NCBI GenBank assembly: GCA_009760855.2
Contig: WPIO01000091.1
Span: forward strand, 126,001 to 190,000
Source of the DNA: Cristatella mucedo
Taxonomy: Eukaryota; Bryozoa; Phylactolaemata; Cristatellidae
Reading direction: 5' to 3'
DNA: 64,000 bases
Under the pieces are notes generated by a model. It made no database searches and was not told where the DNA came from. It was given only the letters and a program-made list of their open reading frames with translations. The first letter of the stretch is position 1. The number at the start of each line of letters is the position of its first letter. This document shows positions 34,676-45,411 of this stretch, piece after piece. The position numbers were made by a program, and so were the translations under genes.

Positions 34676-35963
34676 GTGAACAGCTGTTGCGAGCATCATC
34701 AAGAGGGGCTGATGCACAACCGAGTGAGTAGGCACTTGTATTTACTCCTTGAGATGCAAGGCCGGCCCTTCAAACTTGCCTCGTGTCACCCGCAGGCAGT
34801 GCAAGAAGACTACACCAAGTTTTGTGGGGCCCTAGTGAGGGCATTCACCTTGCCGGCCAGTACAGTGCGATTGTTGCACGCTGATTGGATGAAGGCCGGT
34901 CGGATTGAGAGGGCCGACTGCCGGGACCGGACGCTGCAGCAGCAATTGTGGATACTGTGCCCGGCTACAGAGGTTTGCCAGGCTGCAACCTGGCGGTGTC
35001 AGGCAACCACTCTCAAAGCGATGGCGGTTGATCAGGCTGCAATGGTGTGCCACAAGGCAGTGGCGTTGTGCGAGGCAACCGTCGGCGGTGGACCTGAGGC
35101 TTCAGGTGCTGAGACAGTGCATGGAGAAGCAGCTGCGTCCATTACGAAGGCCGCGGTGTCCGCAAGGGATGCAGTGGCGTCCGTAAGAGATTCGGCGGCG
35201 TCCGTGAGTAAGGTAGTAGCGTCTGGGTGAGAGTCTGCAGCGTTGGCTAGAGAGACGGTGGCGTCTGCTCGAGAGTCGGTGGCTCAGTTCAGTGGGAGAG
35301 TCAGCTTCGTCCGTGAGTGAGGCAGTGGTGACCGTAATAATAATAATACACTTGATAAAGTGCCCTCACAGAACTCAATCTCTCTCTAGGCGCTTTGACG
35401 TGAGAGAGTGGACTGTGTTAACGAGGGAGGCAGAGGCGTCGGAGCGTGAGTCAGTGGCGGCCACGAGGGAGGAGGCGGTGACCGTGAGAGAATTGGCAGT
35501 GTCTGCCTTCTTTTAGTGGCCTGCGATGCAGAGCTAGCCATGAAAACGACTTTGGCCTCAGATAAGCCAATGAGCTGCGAGACGACTCAAGCTGGAGACT
35601 GCGTGCACGCCGGAGAGTATGCACATGCTAGAGAGTCCGATCGGGCGATTGAGTGTGTGCAGCACGGGCACTCTACTCAAGACGGAGAGACTGTGCAGGC
35701 CGGAGAGGCTGAGTAGGCCTGGAGAATCTGGTCAGGCAGAAGAAGCTCTGCAGGCGGGAGAGACTGCCTACGCAGGAAAGTCTACATACGCCAAAGAAGC
35801 AGTTGAACAGGTCAGAGTCGCCGAGGCAGACTCGGCAGCAGTGGATATAGCGACGGTGGCCGAGGTCTGCACAACGGCAGCCGTGGAAGTCAGCTCGGTT
35901 ATGACGACCAGCGGCTCATGTTTCGTGCTGGTCGTGAAAGGCCGTGCACCCTCGCAATACTGA
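34676..35963 (+). pseudogene. Gag-like protein with repeat tail, copy 2
   Basis: Same domain order as copy 1 but without the mid-protein frameshift. HLYLLLEMQGRPFKLASCHP and DYTKFCGALVRAFTLPAST give the gag-like core. VCHKAVALCEATVGG and SARDAVASVRDSAASVSK follow, with a stop at about 35228. A 62-bp LINE tail interrupts at 35336. Further repeat-rich frames (REAEASERESVAATREEA, CVHAGEYAHARESD) continue with another shift near 35700 to a stop at 35963. The left end of the homology lies at about 34655, immediately after the LINE-A tail, so its 5' part has been lost. It is older than copy 1, which entered the LINE lying beside it. Confidence 0.5.
35336..35397 (-). mobile_element. 62-bp LINE-A tail insertion in gag copy 2
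   Basis: AATAATAATACACTTGATAA, then GTGCCCTCACAGAACTCAAT and CTCTCTCTAGGCGCTTT, then the gag repeat DNA resumes (GTGACCGT before, GACGTGAGAG after). This is only the 3'-most piece of LINE-A, an extreme 5' truncation. Confidence 0.75.
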
Positions 35964-35966
35964 AGA

Positions 35967-36052
35967 ATGGGCCGAAGGGAGTCGTGCATCCCGCTGGTTC
36001 GGCCTTCCCTCAGGTCCATGCATCGTATAATAATCTTTTAGCGTTGGTCCTC
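35967..36052 (+). repeat. LTR-like segment at gag copy 2, 3' side
   Basis: Partner of 33265-33350. It follows the stop of the copy 2 frame directly. A perfect stem CGACCAGC/GCTGGTCG lies just upstream near 35910-35940, comparable in position to the stem at the end of copy 1. Confidence 0.4.
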
Positions 36053-36204
36053 GGCTGCCTCTTTATGTGCTGTGTGAACCGAACGACATAGACCGATGTA
36101 AATCGTGGACTAAGAAATCGCTGAGTAAACCAACACAAATTTTAGTAACCATATCTATCTTAAGGATATGACTGTGGTGCTGATATGGTCATATAATGAG
36201 ATGT

Positions 36205-36890
36205 CACTTAATAAGATTATACCTAGGTATCGTGCAGATTCAACAAGAGATGTGCCGGTGGAGCCAATTTTGAGGGCTAGCTTTTCTACTTTCTGGATCA
36301 CAGTGGATTGGCGCAAAAAATGGCAAGTTAGTTTAATAATTGTTTGAGTTACGAAAGTTTGCTTTAATCCATTGGGGTAGTCATCAATAAATGCAGCAAG
36401 TAAGTGGATAAGATTTGACTTGCTGGAAGGCTAAAGGAAGGTCAGACTTGAGGTACAGCTGAGTTTTATCTGCATAAAGGTTAAAAACCCACATTTTGCT
36501 GGGCCTATCATGTAAGGAAAAGGGAGAACGTAAAACGTTCAGAGAACAGGACCAAGCAAAATCCCCTGCTGTATACCATAATGCAGTGGTTCCTCGAATG
36601 CTATTTGTCCAATCTCATGAATACTGCGAAGTGTCCTACTGACGTAGCACCTAAACGATTGCAATGCCATGCCCGTAATGCCCAGGCCAGATCAGCTTCA
36701 CTTAGGAAGGACTAGGTGGTCAATAGTATATACAGCTGCCAAAAGATTGAGCGAATCAAGCAGAGATACTCAACCTATGACTCCATTCCTTAAAAGGTCG
36801 TTATACATTGAAAGCAATGCTGACTCAGTTTAGTGGTAAGCTCTAAAGCCAGAGTGGAACTTACTACTTCTCATCGACTTTAAGGTCGAG
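36205..36890 (-). mobile_element. LINE-A-like reverse transcriptase remnant
   Basis: Minus-strand pieces in order: SGFRAYH then TESALL (36.85 kb), QQGILLGPVL (36.57 kb), LYADKTQLYLKSDL (36.46 kb), VEKLALKIGSTGTS (36.27 kb). These match the FRANHSTES, PQGS-LGP, YADDTQLY and KLARL-LKIG blocks of LINE-A. The catalytic box reads YADK. It is more diverged than the other copies and is probably a separate subfamily. Confidence 0.6.
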
Positions 36891-37489
36891 AAGCAGCCTT
36901 GTGTGTGTCTTTGTATATTCCTGGTTCGTCGTGTACCCGTTAGAGGCCTGTGGGTGGTTAACCTTGTGTTAGGCTCTCATAAGAATTCGGTCGTCTTCAT
37001 TTTTCAACATTTAACCTTGAGCCAGTCTAAAAAATACGGCTCCAATAAACTTTTCTCTTGTAGCTTACTATTGTAATAGAGGTACAATTCCATTTATTAG
37101 ACTACCAGAACAGAAGGCTTACAAAACAAATCTAGTCATAATAGCATATGCCTGTTTCTGTGTGCAGTTGCCTCCATTCCAGAATGGATGATGCTTGCTA
37201 GCTTTGTTATTTTCGCAACTGAGCAAATTAAAGGATACGCCTATGTCTAAATATGCCTGCCATGAGACGATTTTAGTTGTTTATAGATAGGTCGTGCTTC
37301 CAGGAAGGTATTCAAGTTAGCTACCATGGTATGTGGTACCTGTTTGTCTTTACAATGTATCTCCGTTCCATCACATAAACTCCATCCTTCAGAATAAACT
37401 CGCTATCTCATTGTCTGTAGTAGTAGCAATGAATACATTCTTGTCAACCGTCTCCAGGTAAGTTGTTGATCTAGAGAAGTTATTTCAGC
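36891..37489. other. Intergenic stretch, nothing recognised
   Basis: No repeat shared with the rest of the window and no motif-bearing frame. Confidence 0.4.
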
Positions 37490-37774
37490 CAGTGAAGTGG
37501 CGAATTCAAAACGTAGTTTTTTAAACAATCGCAAATGAGATTAGGGGGAATAAGTTGTCCGTTGACAGCTCTATGCCAAACTTTCAAGGATCAAGATAAT
37601 AAATAAACAGATGCTAGCTGCTTTAACAGCCTTTTTTATAGTGATATAAAGCTATTACGGCCATCACTACTGGTTGCGGCTGAGATAAAGGATTGCCCCC
37701 AAAATTCGAACCCATGACCTCGGGACCGAAGCCATAAAAAGCACTGGCCTTACCCAGGGTGCCATCACGGCTCA
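37490..37774 (-). mobile_element. SINE-1 copy with extended 3' body
   Basis: On the minus strand: box A-like GCACCCTGGGTAAGGCCAGT, box B GGGTTCGAATTTTGG, body AATCCTTTATCTCAGCCGCA and TGATGGCCGTAATAGC, then GGCTGTTAAAGCAGCTAGCA and a TTTATTTATTAT tail. Beyond the tail (37490-37595) similarity to 40790-40872 continues with GACAGCTCTATGCCAAACTT, so both copies sit in the same host repeat or share a longer 3' body. Confidence 0.7.
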
Positions 37775-37855
37775 GGAATCTGATTGGGATCTTATCGAGT
37801 TGACTGAACTTAATCAGCCAGATAACTACCGAGTCAATTAATGCCAACAATAAAT

Positions 37856-38330
37856 AATAATACACTTAATAAAGCGTCTTCGGAGAACTCTCTTTTTTCT
37901 ATGCACTTTAGGTTTGCTGCAAAAGAAGCCCTATCAAATGCTTAGTGATAGCATCCTAAACAGAGAAAAAGAATAATATGATTAGGGGTGACATGCAAAG
38001 GGTCATCAGGTATAATCACAAAAAAAACGGAATCTTAGCGATCCAGTAAATATGGTGATGAAACTGTGGGTTTTTAGTGTCTTTGTAATTGTGGTCAAAT
38101 CAGCTGAAGTCGTAAAGTAAATCGGAAGTGAGATTTAGGCTGTGGGAGCATGCACAAAAAAGGTGTGTCTTCCAAGGCATTTGATGTTTGTCCGCGGTAG
38201 ACTTACACAATTAAATTCCGAAAAGCCAGTGGTATGGTAGCCTTGTGAGCCAGTAGATCTGATTGGTAAGCTGGAGCCAAAGAATGAAGGGTACTAAAAG
38301 TGAGTGCTGACAAGCACTCTCTAGTTAGGG
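37856..38330 (-). mobile_element. LINE-A copy, 3' end
   Basis: AATAATAATACACTTAATAA tail, 3' UTR with ATTAGGGGTGACATGCAAAG, and antisense C-terminal coding near 38220 (TTCCGAAAAGCC) to 38300. Strongly worn. Confidence 0.65.
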
Positions 38331-39105
38331 AAATATATCGTCTCGGCTACAGCTTATGCAGTGGCTGATAGCTTGAAACGCCTCTCGAATTTGAAGTCCT
38401 TAAGAAGTTTTAAATGCATTAATCGCACGAATCTATGATTCCTTGTATTAAAAGTGTGGGCGAACCTGTTGAAGTTCTTTCACTTTATATGCAAACGATC
38501 GATGTGTGTATAATTTATAAAACCGATGTTGGTGCTAGTTAAGGAGGTTATGAGGCGACCCCAACATACTGGGCTGATGCACTCCTCTACAAAAAAGCTT
38601 AGAATCACCTAATGAAAATCACCTAATTTCCTTAACATCTGGCATTATGCAGGAAGCTATAGCGACCAACCTTGAATTCCTACTAAGTTTATTGGAATCA
38701 GCTTGATTCAGCGGTTGCGTAAATAAGGCAACTTGCTAAAAAAAATAACTGTGAGACTGCTCCCTTAACAGCAATCTATGATATCTCCACTGTTTTCTCT
38801 CTTTACACGTCGTCAAAAATTTAATAAAAGTGATTAATGCTGGTGTCTCAAGTATATAATTATCTTGCCCATTTAGCAGTAGTTGCAATTTTTGATAATG
38901 GCAAGTCTTTTTCCATTACCTCAGTATCGCAGTAACCTTCATTACTAGTACTATCATCAACTTTCCCTAAACTACAGCTGAACTTGATCGACTGTTTTCC
39001 AGTGCCACCTATTTTCAACAGAATAGTTAGTTTGATTGCAGCAATTAAATAAATTTGCGATACATTTGTTATAGAATTATACAATTGTCGCATTGCTTTA
39101 CTTAA
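38331..39105. other. Intergenic stretch left of bZIP-like exon
   Basis: No convincing frame. It could be intron sequence if the exon at 39.1 kb once belonged to a gene. Confidence 0.35.
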
Positions 39106-39312
39106 GAGCAACTAGACACGAGAGAAAAAGATCTTCTGAGGCGTGAAAATAAAAACCGAGAGGCTGCACAACATCTGTTTAAGCAGAAGGACCAACATCA
39201 GAAGCAACCAAAGGATCAAGAAGTCAGCTTTAAGGAAAGGCAAGGTAATTACCTGCAGCACTACAAACTTTTCCAAAAAGAGATGGAGCGAAGGCAGAAT
39301 GATGCAACGTGA
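39106..39312 (+). pseudogene. bZIP-like exon remnant
   Basis: A 68-codon stretch open from a stop at 39103 to a stop at 39310 reads REKDLLRRENKNREAAQHLF, then KQKDQHQKQPKDQEVSFKER, then NYLQHYKLFQKEMERRQNDA. NREAAQ preceded by RR and followed by Lys/Gln resembles a bZIP basic region. The zipper d positions follow at 7-residue spacing but hold Pro, Phe, Tyr and Phe instead of Leu, and the conserved Arg after the AA pair is Phe. A donor-like GGTAAGT occurs at about 39347. The charged heptad pattern is unlike nearby LINE sequence. I read it as a decayed exon or retrocopy of an ATF/CREB/Fos-type factor; a generic coiled coil is the alternative. Confidence 0.45.
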
Positions 39313-39639
39313 TCTCATTGTCAATGCCCAGAACTAGTGTGTACCTGGTAAGTAACTGTATCTGCAGCAGCTGCAGCAATATTTCAGCACAGAAATTACT
39401 GCAGTTGGCTGGACACGCCTTAGGTACTCTAATTAGTCGAAGTTTAATTAGCCTACAATGTAGCTGATCGGCAGATGAAACTTTAATTTGTTCTGCATTG
39501 CTATTTTTATGCCATCACAATATTGACACATTTCAAGGCATTTTCCTAGAGGATTTCTAAGTAAAAAAAAAGGTGCCCAGGCTCGCATTTTAAAACAATT
39601 GACATTAGCCTGCCAAAATCGGTTTTAGCTACATCAAAA

Positions 39640-39935
39640 CCTCTAAAGACGTTCAGGGCTGGGCACTGTCGACTGTTGAATATTACAGCCAGTGGTACGT
39701 TATTGAAAAAAATTATGCCATTAGCAGCAGGTGTTAAGCTCCTAGAGAGAGGTTGAGTTCCCTGAAGGTGCTTTATCAAATGTATTTTGATTGACATAAT
39801 CAACCAAACTTGCAAGCTGACTTCATGAATGGCACCCTAACCATATTTCTTTCGTCATTAATTAAACATGCTACCATTCACCCGTCAATCGAGTTACGTT
39901 TTTTGCAAATCTTAAATGCCTAGAAATAGGTTTAG
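39640..39935 (+). mobile_element. Two LINE-A 3' ends in tandem, plus strand
   Basis: CTCCTAGAGAGAGGTTGAGT, TCCCTGAAGGTGCTTTATCA and an AATGTATTTTG end form one tail to about 39790. A second worn 3' UTR follows: ACTTGCAAGCTGACTTCATG, CACCCTAACCATATTTC, TTAAATGCCTAGAAATAGGT. Confidence 0.55.
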
Positions 39936-39989
39936 TTAATTGCGGATGCTATGTGGCATGTATTATGTATTGTCAAATCATCATCATAG

Positions 39990-40205
39990 TATAATAATAA
40001 TTCAATTTATTAAGTGCCCTCAGTGAACACAACCTTTTTCTAGATGCTTTACATTTGCTGTAAAGGAAACACGATTGAGTGGTGAGTGGTGTTCTGCTTA
40101 ATCAGAAACATGATTAATATGGCTAGGGGTGACAGGCACAAGGTCAGCAAGCAGGTGTGGTTAGTGGGAGCGTGCAACAGTGTCAGCTCGCATTAGCGCC
40201 GCATT
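39990..40205 (-). mobile_element. LINE-A 3' tail and UTR
   Basis: TAATAATAATTCAATTTATT tail, CAGTGAACACAACCTTTTTC, CTAGGGGTGACAGGCACAAG and CAACAGTGTCAGCTCGCATT, after which homology stops. Confidence 0.65.
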
Positions 40206-40439
40206 ATGTACATCATCGCGGCATCATGGCTGAGGTAGATGTTTGAATCTGGCACGGGGCCGAACTTGTATTATCAAGTTCAGGAATTGGTAATAGCACT
40301 GAGGCCGTTATGCTACACCACAAAAAGTGCAGTTCAATCATTCATTATTTGTTGAAATCGACTTCGTTTATATGCTTCCCACTATAACAGAATGTAAGGT
40401 ATCTCCATCTGGAACTCTACAAAGCTATAAACACTATGC

Positions 40440-41260
40440 TGGTGTTACAAAGAGGAGTTTTCCATAGCGAACACAGCCTAAGCAGCTGTTGGTCCACATT
40501 CGGTAACCAACAAAGTTCATCTCACTCAACAAAGAGATTATGGGAAGCAGAGCAGAGTCAGGAGAGCCGTTGAGATAAAGAGTAGCATGGAAGTAGCTGC
40601 TCAACACAGCTGGAAAGGATGAGCCATAGTCAGCAGCAGGTGAGTAACTGTTCTTGCTTAGGAATCGTAAAAACGAGTTCCACAGTCTAGGACCTTCAGA
40701 GTTAAAGCTTATGTCGCCAGCGATCTTTAAGAGGAGGAATGGAACACCTAACTTATTGTCCATAAAGGCAGTGGAGAATTCAAAATGAAGTTTATAAACA
40801 ATGACAATGATGAGATCATGGAGAGTTACTTGTCTGTGGACAGCTCTATGCCAAACTTTCCAGGACCAAGATCATAAATAAATAGATGCTAGCTGCTTTA
40901 ACAGCCTTTCTTAAAGTGATATGAAAGCTATTATGGCCATCACCACTGCTTGCAGCTGGAGGCTGAAACTGATGCAGCAGTCCAGCTATGTGCGGAGGAG
41001 CCACGCCATGGCAAACCTTGCGGGTCAGCTTTAGAATTTTGCTCATTTTATGCTATGATCAACCGGCGCGATCCTAGCTCTTTTAGCAAAGGAAATGCCT
41101 GGTAAAACCTCTGGGACTTGACGGTTAGCCTTGCAGCTATATTTATAGCCAGCTGAAATGGCCTACTTAATTTCTTTGATAGCATAGCCACATGGGAATT
41201 GCAATAGTCAAATAGAGACAAAACTAAGCTTCCGTTGATCACATTAATGCAACAGCAGCT
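40440..41260 (-). mobile_element. LINE-B copy interrupted by a SINE-1 piece
   Basis: The right part on the minus strand gives FDYCNSHVAML, KSQRFYQAFPLLKELG, then KILKLTRKVCHGVAPPHIAG and LLHQFQPP. Homology then breaks into SINE-1-related sequence (40790-40956) and resumes as a long open stretch from DNKLGVPFLLLKIAGD through GPRLWNSFLRFLSKNSYSPA to RYGKLLFVTPA at 40434. The 109-codon piece 40434-40763 is still open, so this LINE-B is fairly well preserved at its 3' end. Confidence 0.75.
40790..40956 (-). mobile_element. SINE-1 3' part inside LINE-B
   Basis: Minus strand: GCAAGCAGTGGTGATGGCC, ATAATAGCTTTCATATC, GGCTGTTAAAGCAGCTAGCA, TCTATTTATTTATGATC, followed by the same extension as at 37490. 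The tRNA-like head is absent. Confidence 0.65.
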
Positions 41261-41604
41261 GTATAGAAATATAAGTAATGAGGGAACATGGACTGTCCTA
41301 GAAAGTAGATTCCACGGCCTGAAAGCAGGCTAAGGCAATGCCCTTAACTTCATAGGGCTAACTCATAAAGCCGTTCTGGGATAGCGGATTAAAACCGCAG
41401 TTTCAATAACTTCAATGTGGAACTTGGAGTTGTGTCACAGTTTTATTAATTATATCTGCCATATGTGGTATCAGAGGAATTAGCACGAGGAAAAACAAAT
41501 TCGCATTTGATCTATAATATAAATTTTAAACCGTGTTCTCTGCTATTTAAAATATCAAACCGCTGTTACTCTCTGTGAAGGTAATTTAAAATATATTTCT
41601 TTCT

Positions 41605-42255
41605 TATAGCGCCCCAAGTGCTTACAGCTAGTTCAAAACTCTGCAGCTTGGCTTATCTATTGTGAGCTTTGCAGCTGCATCATGATAGCAGTTCTCCTTG
41701 ACCTGTACAGTCTACCAGTCAAGCAAAGCATTGACTTCGAGGAATCGTCACTCACTTTTTGGTCCGTTCATTATTTGGCCCCTGACACCTATCCGATCAA
41801 CCCCTCTAACAGGCCATCGTGCCACACACTTTGCAGAAATGATTATTCACCCATTTCCCAACGAATCTTAAATCCTTTAGAGACCGAGCCTTTAGTTTGT
41901 ATGTTCTGAAAGCTTGGAACTCATTCCGACTTGCTTGATGACAAATCGTGACTTATCCTGACCGACCTATCCTGACTTGTCCTCTTTCAAAAAGAATCTA
42001 AACCTCATCTATTCACCATGGCCTTTATCGAGTCACTGTGATTCTTCCTAAATGTGCCTACGTGTGCTGACAATTTTTATGCTACCACTAACCAGACTTA
42101 TAAGCAGACCTCGTGCATTCACCACTAACCATGTGATTTATGACAGTTATTGTGCTTGCTACCACATACCGTTTGATTATGCCTCTTTTACAGCAAATGT
42201 GAAGTGAATAGAAGTATTTGAATTTTCTGAGGGTGCTATGTCGAATTTTATATCA
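41605..42255 (+). mobile_element. LINE-A subfamily copy, C-terminal ORF2 and 3' UTR
   Basis: GCCCCAAGTGCTTACAGCTA begins a LINE-A-like C-terminal region (PVKQSIDFEESSLTFWS). The 3' UTR follows (GTTATTGTGCTTGCTACCAC, AGCAAATGTGAAGTGAATAG), ending near 42250. The part from 41718 onward is the outer end of the left inverted-repeat arm. Confidence 0.65.
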
Positions 42256-42289
42256 CCATTATCATTCCTATATCTCCTTTTGAATCTGC

Positions 42290-43225
42290 ATGAAATCTGT
42301 GTGTATTCCGTAGCGACAGTTTATTTGATGACCACATCGGTTCTGCCATTGATTCTTTCTGCGTAACAACGGTATAATTCAGGTTCTTTTAAACAAGCAA
42401 ATTCTCATCTAATTGGTCAGTACATTAGTAAAATTCTGTTTCAATATCTGTAACTCACTAATTCTTTATCTACTGCAAGTTCAATCAGTCGTTTGCATAT
42501 CTAGGAAAAACTTCTATGTCATTGTCGGAAGAGTCGTATTTGTGGCATCACACAACGCTTAGTTTGCAAGGAATGTAAAGTCACTAGAAAAAGATTGAGT
42601 TTGGAGATTGATTATTGATTTTGCTGTAGATTTATATTCATCAATATAATTATTTTTATTATTATTATTCCACTTCTTTTAGCCGATCTGCACTAGCTAC
42701 CAGTCAACAATCTTGTTGATTTCAAGGCTGTATCAAGTACTTTTAAGTCCTTTCATATTTTTATCGTAATCCTACCTATCAGATCTGCTTAATGCCAGGC
42801 TCAAAATACCACTACTTGCTTTACAGAATACAATCGCTTACCTAAATTTTTTAAGGAGCTTGAAACTCTTCGGCAACGATGCCATTAGTTCTCATTCACC
42901 TGAAGACCGTAACTCACTTCGAACTGGCGTCACGACGTTCACTTACCTGAGCAGATTCAAAAAGAATCTAGAAACGCAGAAATACATTGCAGCGTTTCGT
43001 GGGCTCCTATGATTCGCCCTCTGCATAGGTATGGCTTCTTAAAATATGGATGGTATCACTAACCACACGTGAAAGCTGACTCGGTGCAAGTCACTTTAAC
43101 CATGATATGCTTGTTATCATTCAGCAGGCCTCCACTAACCATGCGACCCTGCTTTATTTCCCGCAAACGTGAAGTGCCTTATACAATATTAGGCTCTCGG
43201 TGGGTGCTACATCAAGGGAATTATT
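42290..43225 (+). mobile_element. LINE-A 3' pieces within left arm
   Basis: 42290-42665 holds an internally deleted LINE-A ending in a TTATTATTATTATT tail. 42665-43225 holds a second C-terminal region (LPVNNLVDFKAVSSTFKSFH) and its 3' UTR (CATGCGACCCTGCTTTATTT). The second piece ends at a junction with antisense LINE sequence at about 43226. Confidence 0.6.
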
Positions 43226-43800
43226 CTTGTCGATTTGTAGGATCTACAATAGTCCTCGTACGTCTGTCGATGGACAGTCTGTCCCGATCTTTTGTATACG
43301 TTTTTGAAGCTTTAGCTTAGTAGACCTAGCCAGTCGGATTTCTGTGTTAAACCATAGGCCGTCAGGGTGAGAGCACACAGTGTGCCTATTTAGAGTGGAA
43401 AACTAGTAGAGCATGCCTGCTAGTGTGAGGTGAAAGCAACGCATAGGAAGTGACAGGTCGGCAGGTGGATCTGAGTAACCGAGGCCTGGCAGAAATGTTC
43501 GCATGGACATCGTCGACGTCAACGTTCTTGAGGTTTTTACATCCATCTCATTTTTTTAGATTAAGAGGTTTGCACACGGTAAAGACTGTATGAGATCTTT
43601 TCGTGGTTAGAAAAGGAGCATTGGTAATAATTGTTCATAGTTGCTTGCACTTTTATGAGACATTGGGCAAGTGTCTGACCCTTGAAGGGAGTAGGGCAAT
43701 GCATGTGAGCCTCAAGGAACAAAGGGTAGGTCAGTGAGGGAAATTTGATGCTAAACGCCTCAGATAAATTATAAAAATAAAGTTTAAATGGCCCACAATG
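43226..43800 (-). mobile_element. Antisense LINE-A endonuclease-linker fragment
   Basis: The minus strand reads VDVDDVHANIS, LLRSTCRPVTSYALLSPHTS and DRDRLSIDRRTRTIVDPT, matching IDAVRARISALTLLLSSLSD and the linker DCPSTGIRGLL of the plus-strand LINE-A at 46.1-46.4 kb. It begins exactly where the plus-strand LINE tail stops, and the same junction recurs at 49.23, 50.77 and (inverted) 57.28 kb. Confidence 0.6.
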
Positions 43801-44728
43801 AGGAAAGATCGATTACTGTGCGGAAATACCTATTTCTACTTTGACCGTAGTTCGGAGAGTAGCTTACCTACCTGCTCAAACCATTTGGGCACAAGTACAA
43901 GCGCTAACAATTTATAAGTCACACAATCCAACTAAAAAATAGGGCGCTTTAAGGATTAGAGTTCTTTTTAACTACTTGTGACTTTAAAAACAGCAGTCTT
44001 TTCGAACGCCTTTGCCGTAAATCTCATTCCAAACTTAGGCTAGAGTAAGCTGCATATCGTGTTCCAGAATTTGGAGAATTCTTCAGGTGCAGCGTTTAAG
44101 CTCAAATGCCATAGTGCATTTCTTTATAAATAAACTCGGTAAGTTCACATGTGATTGATTCTACCGTTTTTAAAAGATGCTGAAATATTGTAGTCACAAT
44201 GCCCCTCGTCACGAAGTGCCTAGGAATTTAATTTGAACGGGAGCTTACAATTTTGAATGAGCGATAGTAACTGGGCCACACATCATGCCAGCCACTGCCA
44301 CTTTAATTAGTTATGTTGATGCTTCACAACTTTCGGTGCTGCAACTTTTAAAATAAGTGGATCGACCTTCATGAATAAGAAACAATTAAATGTAAAACTA
44401 AAATGTGCCGTGCCTTTAGGTAACTTGTAAAAATGGTGTTCATTAGCGCCCAGATTACAGGAGAGATCGAGTTGCCTGATGGCTTCATCAAGTGCGTTAT
44501 TTTTCTTACTATTCATTACGAAAACTGAGATAGCACAACTACAACTTCTGCTGATAAAAATTTTCACGCTATATGTTCAACTCAAACGAACGAAACCATG
44601 GTTTTTTTGCACTAGGTTTTTATCCAAGGAGCAAGTTGGGCGCTCACCGTTACCTTAGTCCTGGCTTCGAAGTCTGCGTTTGTGTTCCTATTTAGCCTAG
44701 TACCGACTGTAATGATGCGATTCACCGA

Positions 44729-44870
44729 ACTGATTTAGCTCAGTGGCTAAGGCGCTGGCCCGTACCAAGGTCTTGCCAGATGGCGGACTCGCGTGGCATA
44801 GGTGTAGCCCGTGACTAGAGATTTATTTCGCTTAGGGGGCCATGCAAATGACATATATTACAAGACAGGC
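44729..44870 (+). mobile_element. SINE-2 copy (left arm)
   Basis: Head GATTTAGCTCAGTGGCTAAG matches a pol III box A (TTAGCTCAGTGG). GCGCTGGCCCGTACCAAGGT, GGCATAGGTGTAGCCCGTGA and CTAGAGATTTATTTCGCTTA follow, then ATGCAAATGACATATATTAC. The clearest box A in the window. Box B is damaged. It is not a tRNA gene, since no acceptor stem can be formed. Confidence 0.75.
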
Positions 44871-44896
44871 ACAGCGCTATCTGCCTGCCTTTTGCT

Positions 44897-45060
44897 TGGT
44901 GGGTCAGCTAAGTGGTAAGGTGGGCAATCTTAATAAACCATTGTAGGGATTCAAGGTTGGCTGTTGTAATCCTTAATTGCCTACTGCCAGAGGTAGGGAT
45001 AACCGGTAAAGCTCTTCTGCTGCTATATAAACATATGCGCTAAATGAGCCCACCTGTAGC
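44897..45060 (+). mobile_element. SINE-1 copy, degenerate (left arm)
   Basis: GGGTCAGCTAAGTGGTAAGG head, TAGGGATTCAAGGTTGG box B-like stretch, GGTAGGGATAACCGGTAAAG and CTCTTCTGCTGCTATATAAA body. Follows SINE-2 within 30 bp; the reverse order is kept in the right arm. Confidence 0.6.
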
Positions 45061-45411
45061 TATTAAAAATTAATTCTAACTTTCCGTACTATTTGTTAGT
45101 GAGTTGTTGCTCCAAATATTATAAAGCAAGAAAAACGTGTGGTATTTCTGTCGCCACTACATGTACACTTCTGCATGTTAACGTTAACTTCTTAAGGTGC
45201 TTCGTGTGAATGCCTTTGCTAAGATTCGTGTATTACAAATTAAGAAAAAAAGCACCCGTGAGCAGCCACTGTGGTCGAAGCCACAAGCTTAGACGCAGCT
45301 CGCTAGGCAGGAACTGCAAGCTGTGAACCAGCTCGTCTCGTATTCCTAGCACAGTCTCTAACCAGTCAGCAGGCTCCTTCACACGCCTCACTCTGAATTT
45401 ATGTTAACTTA

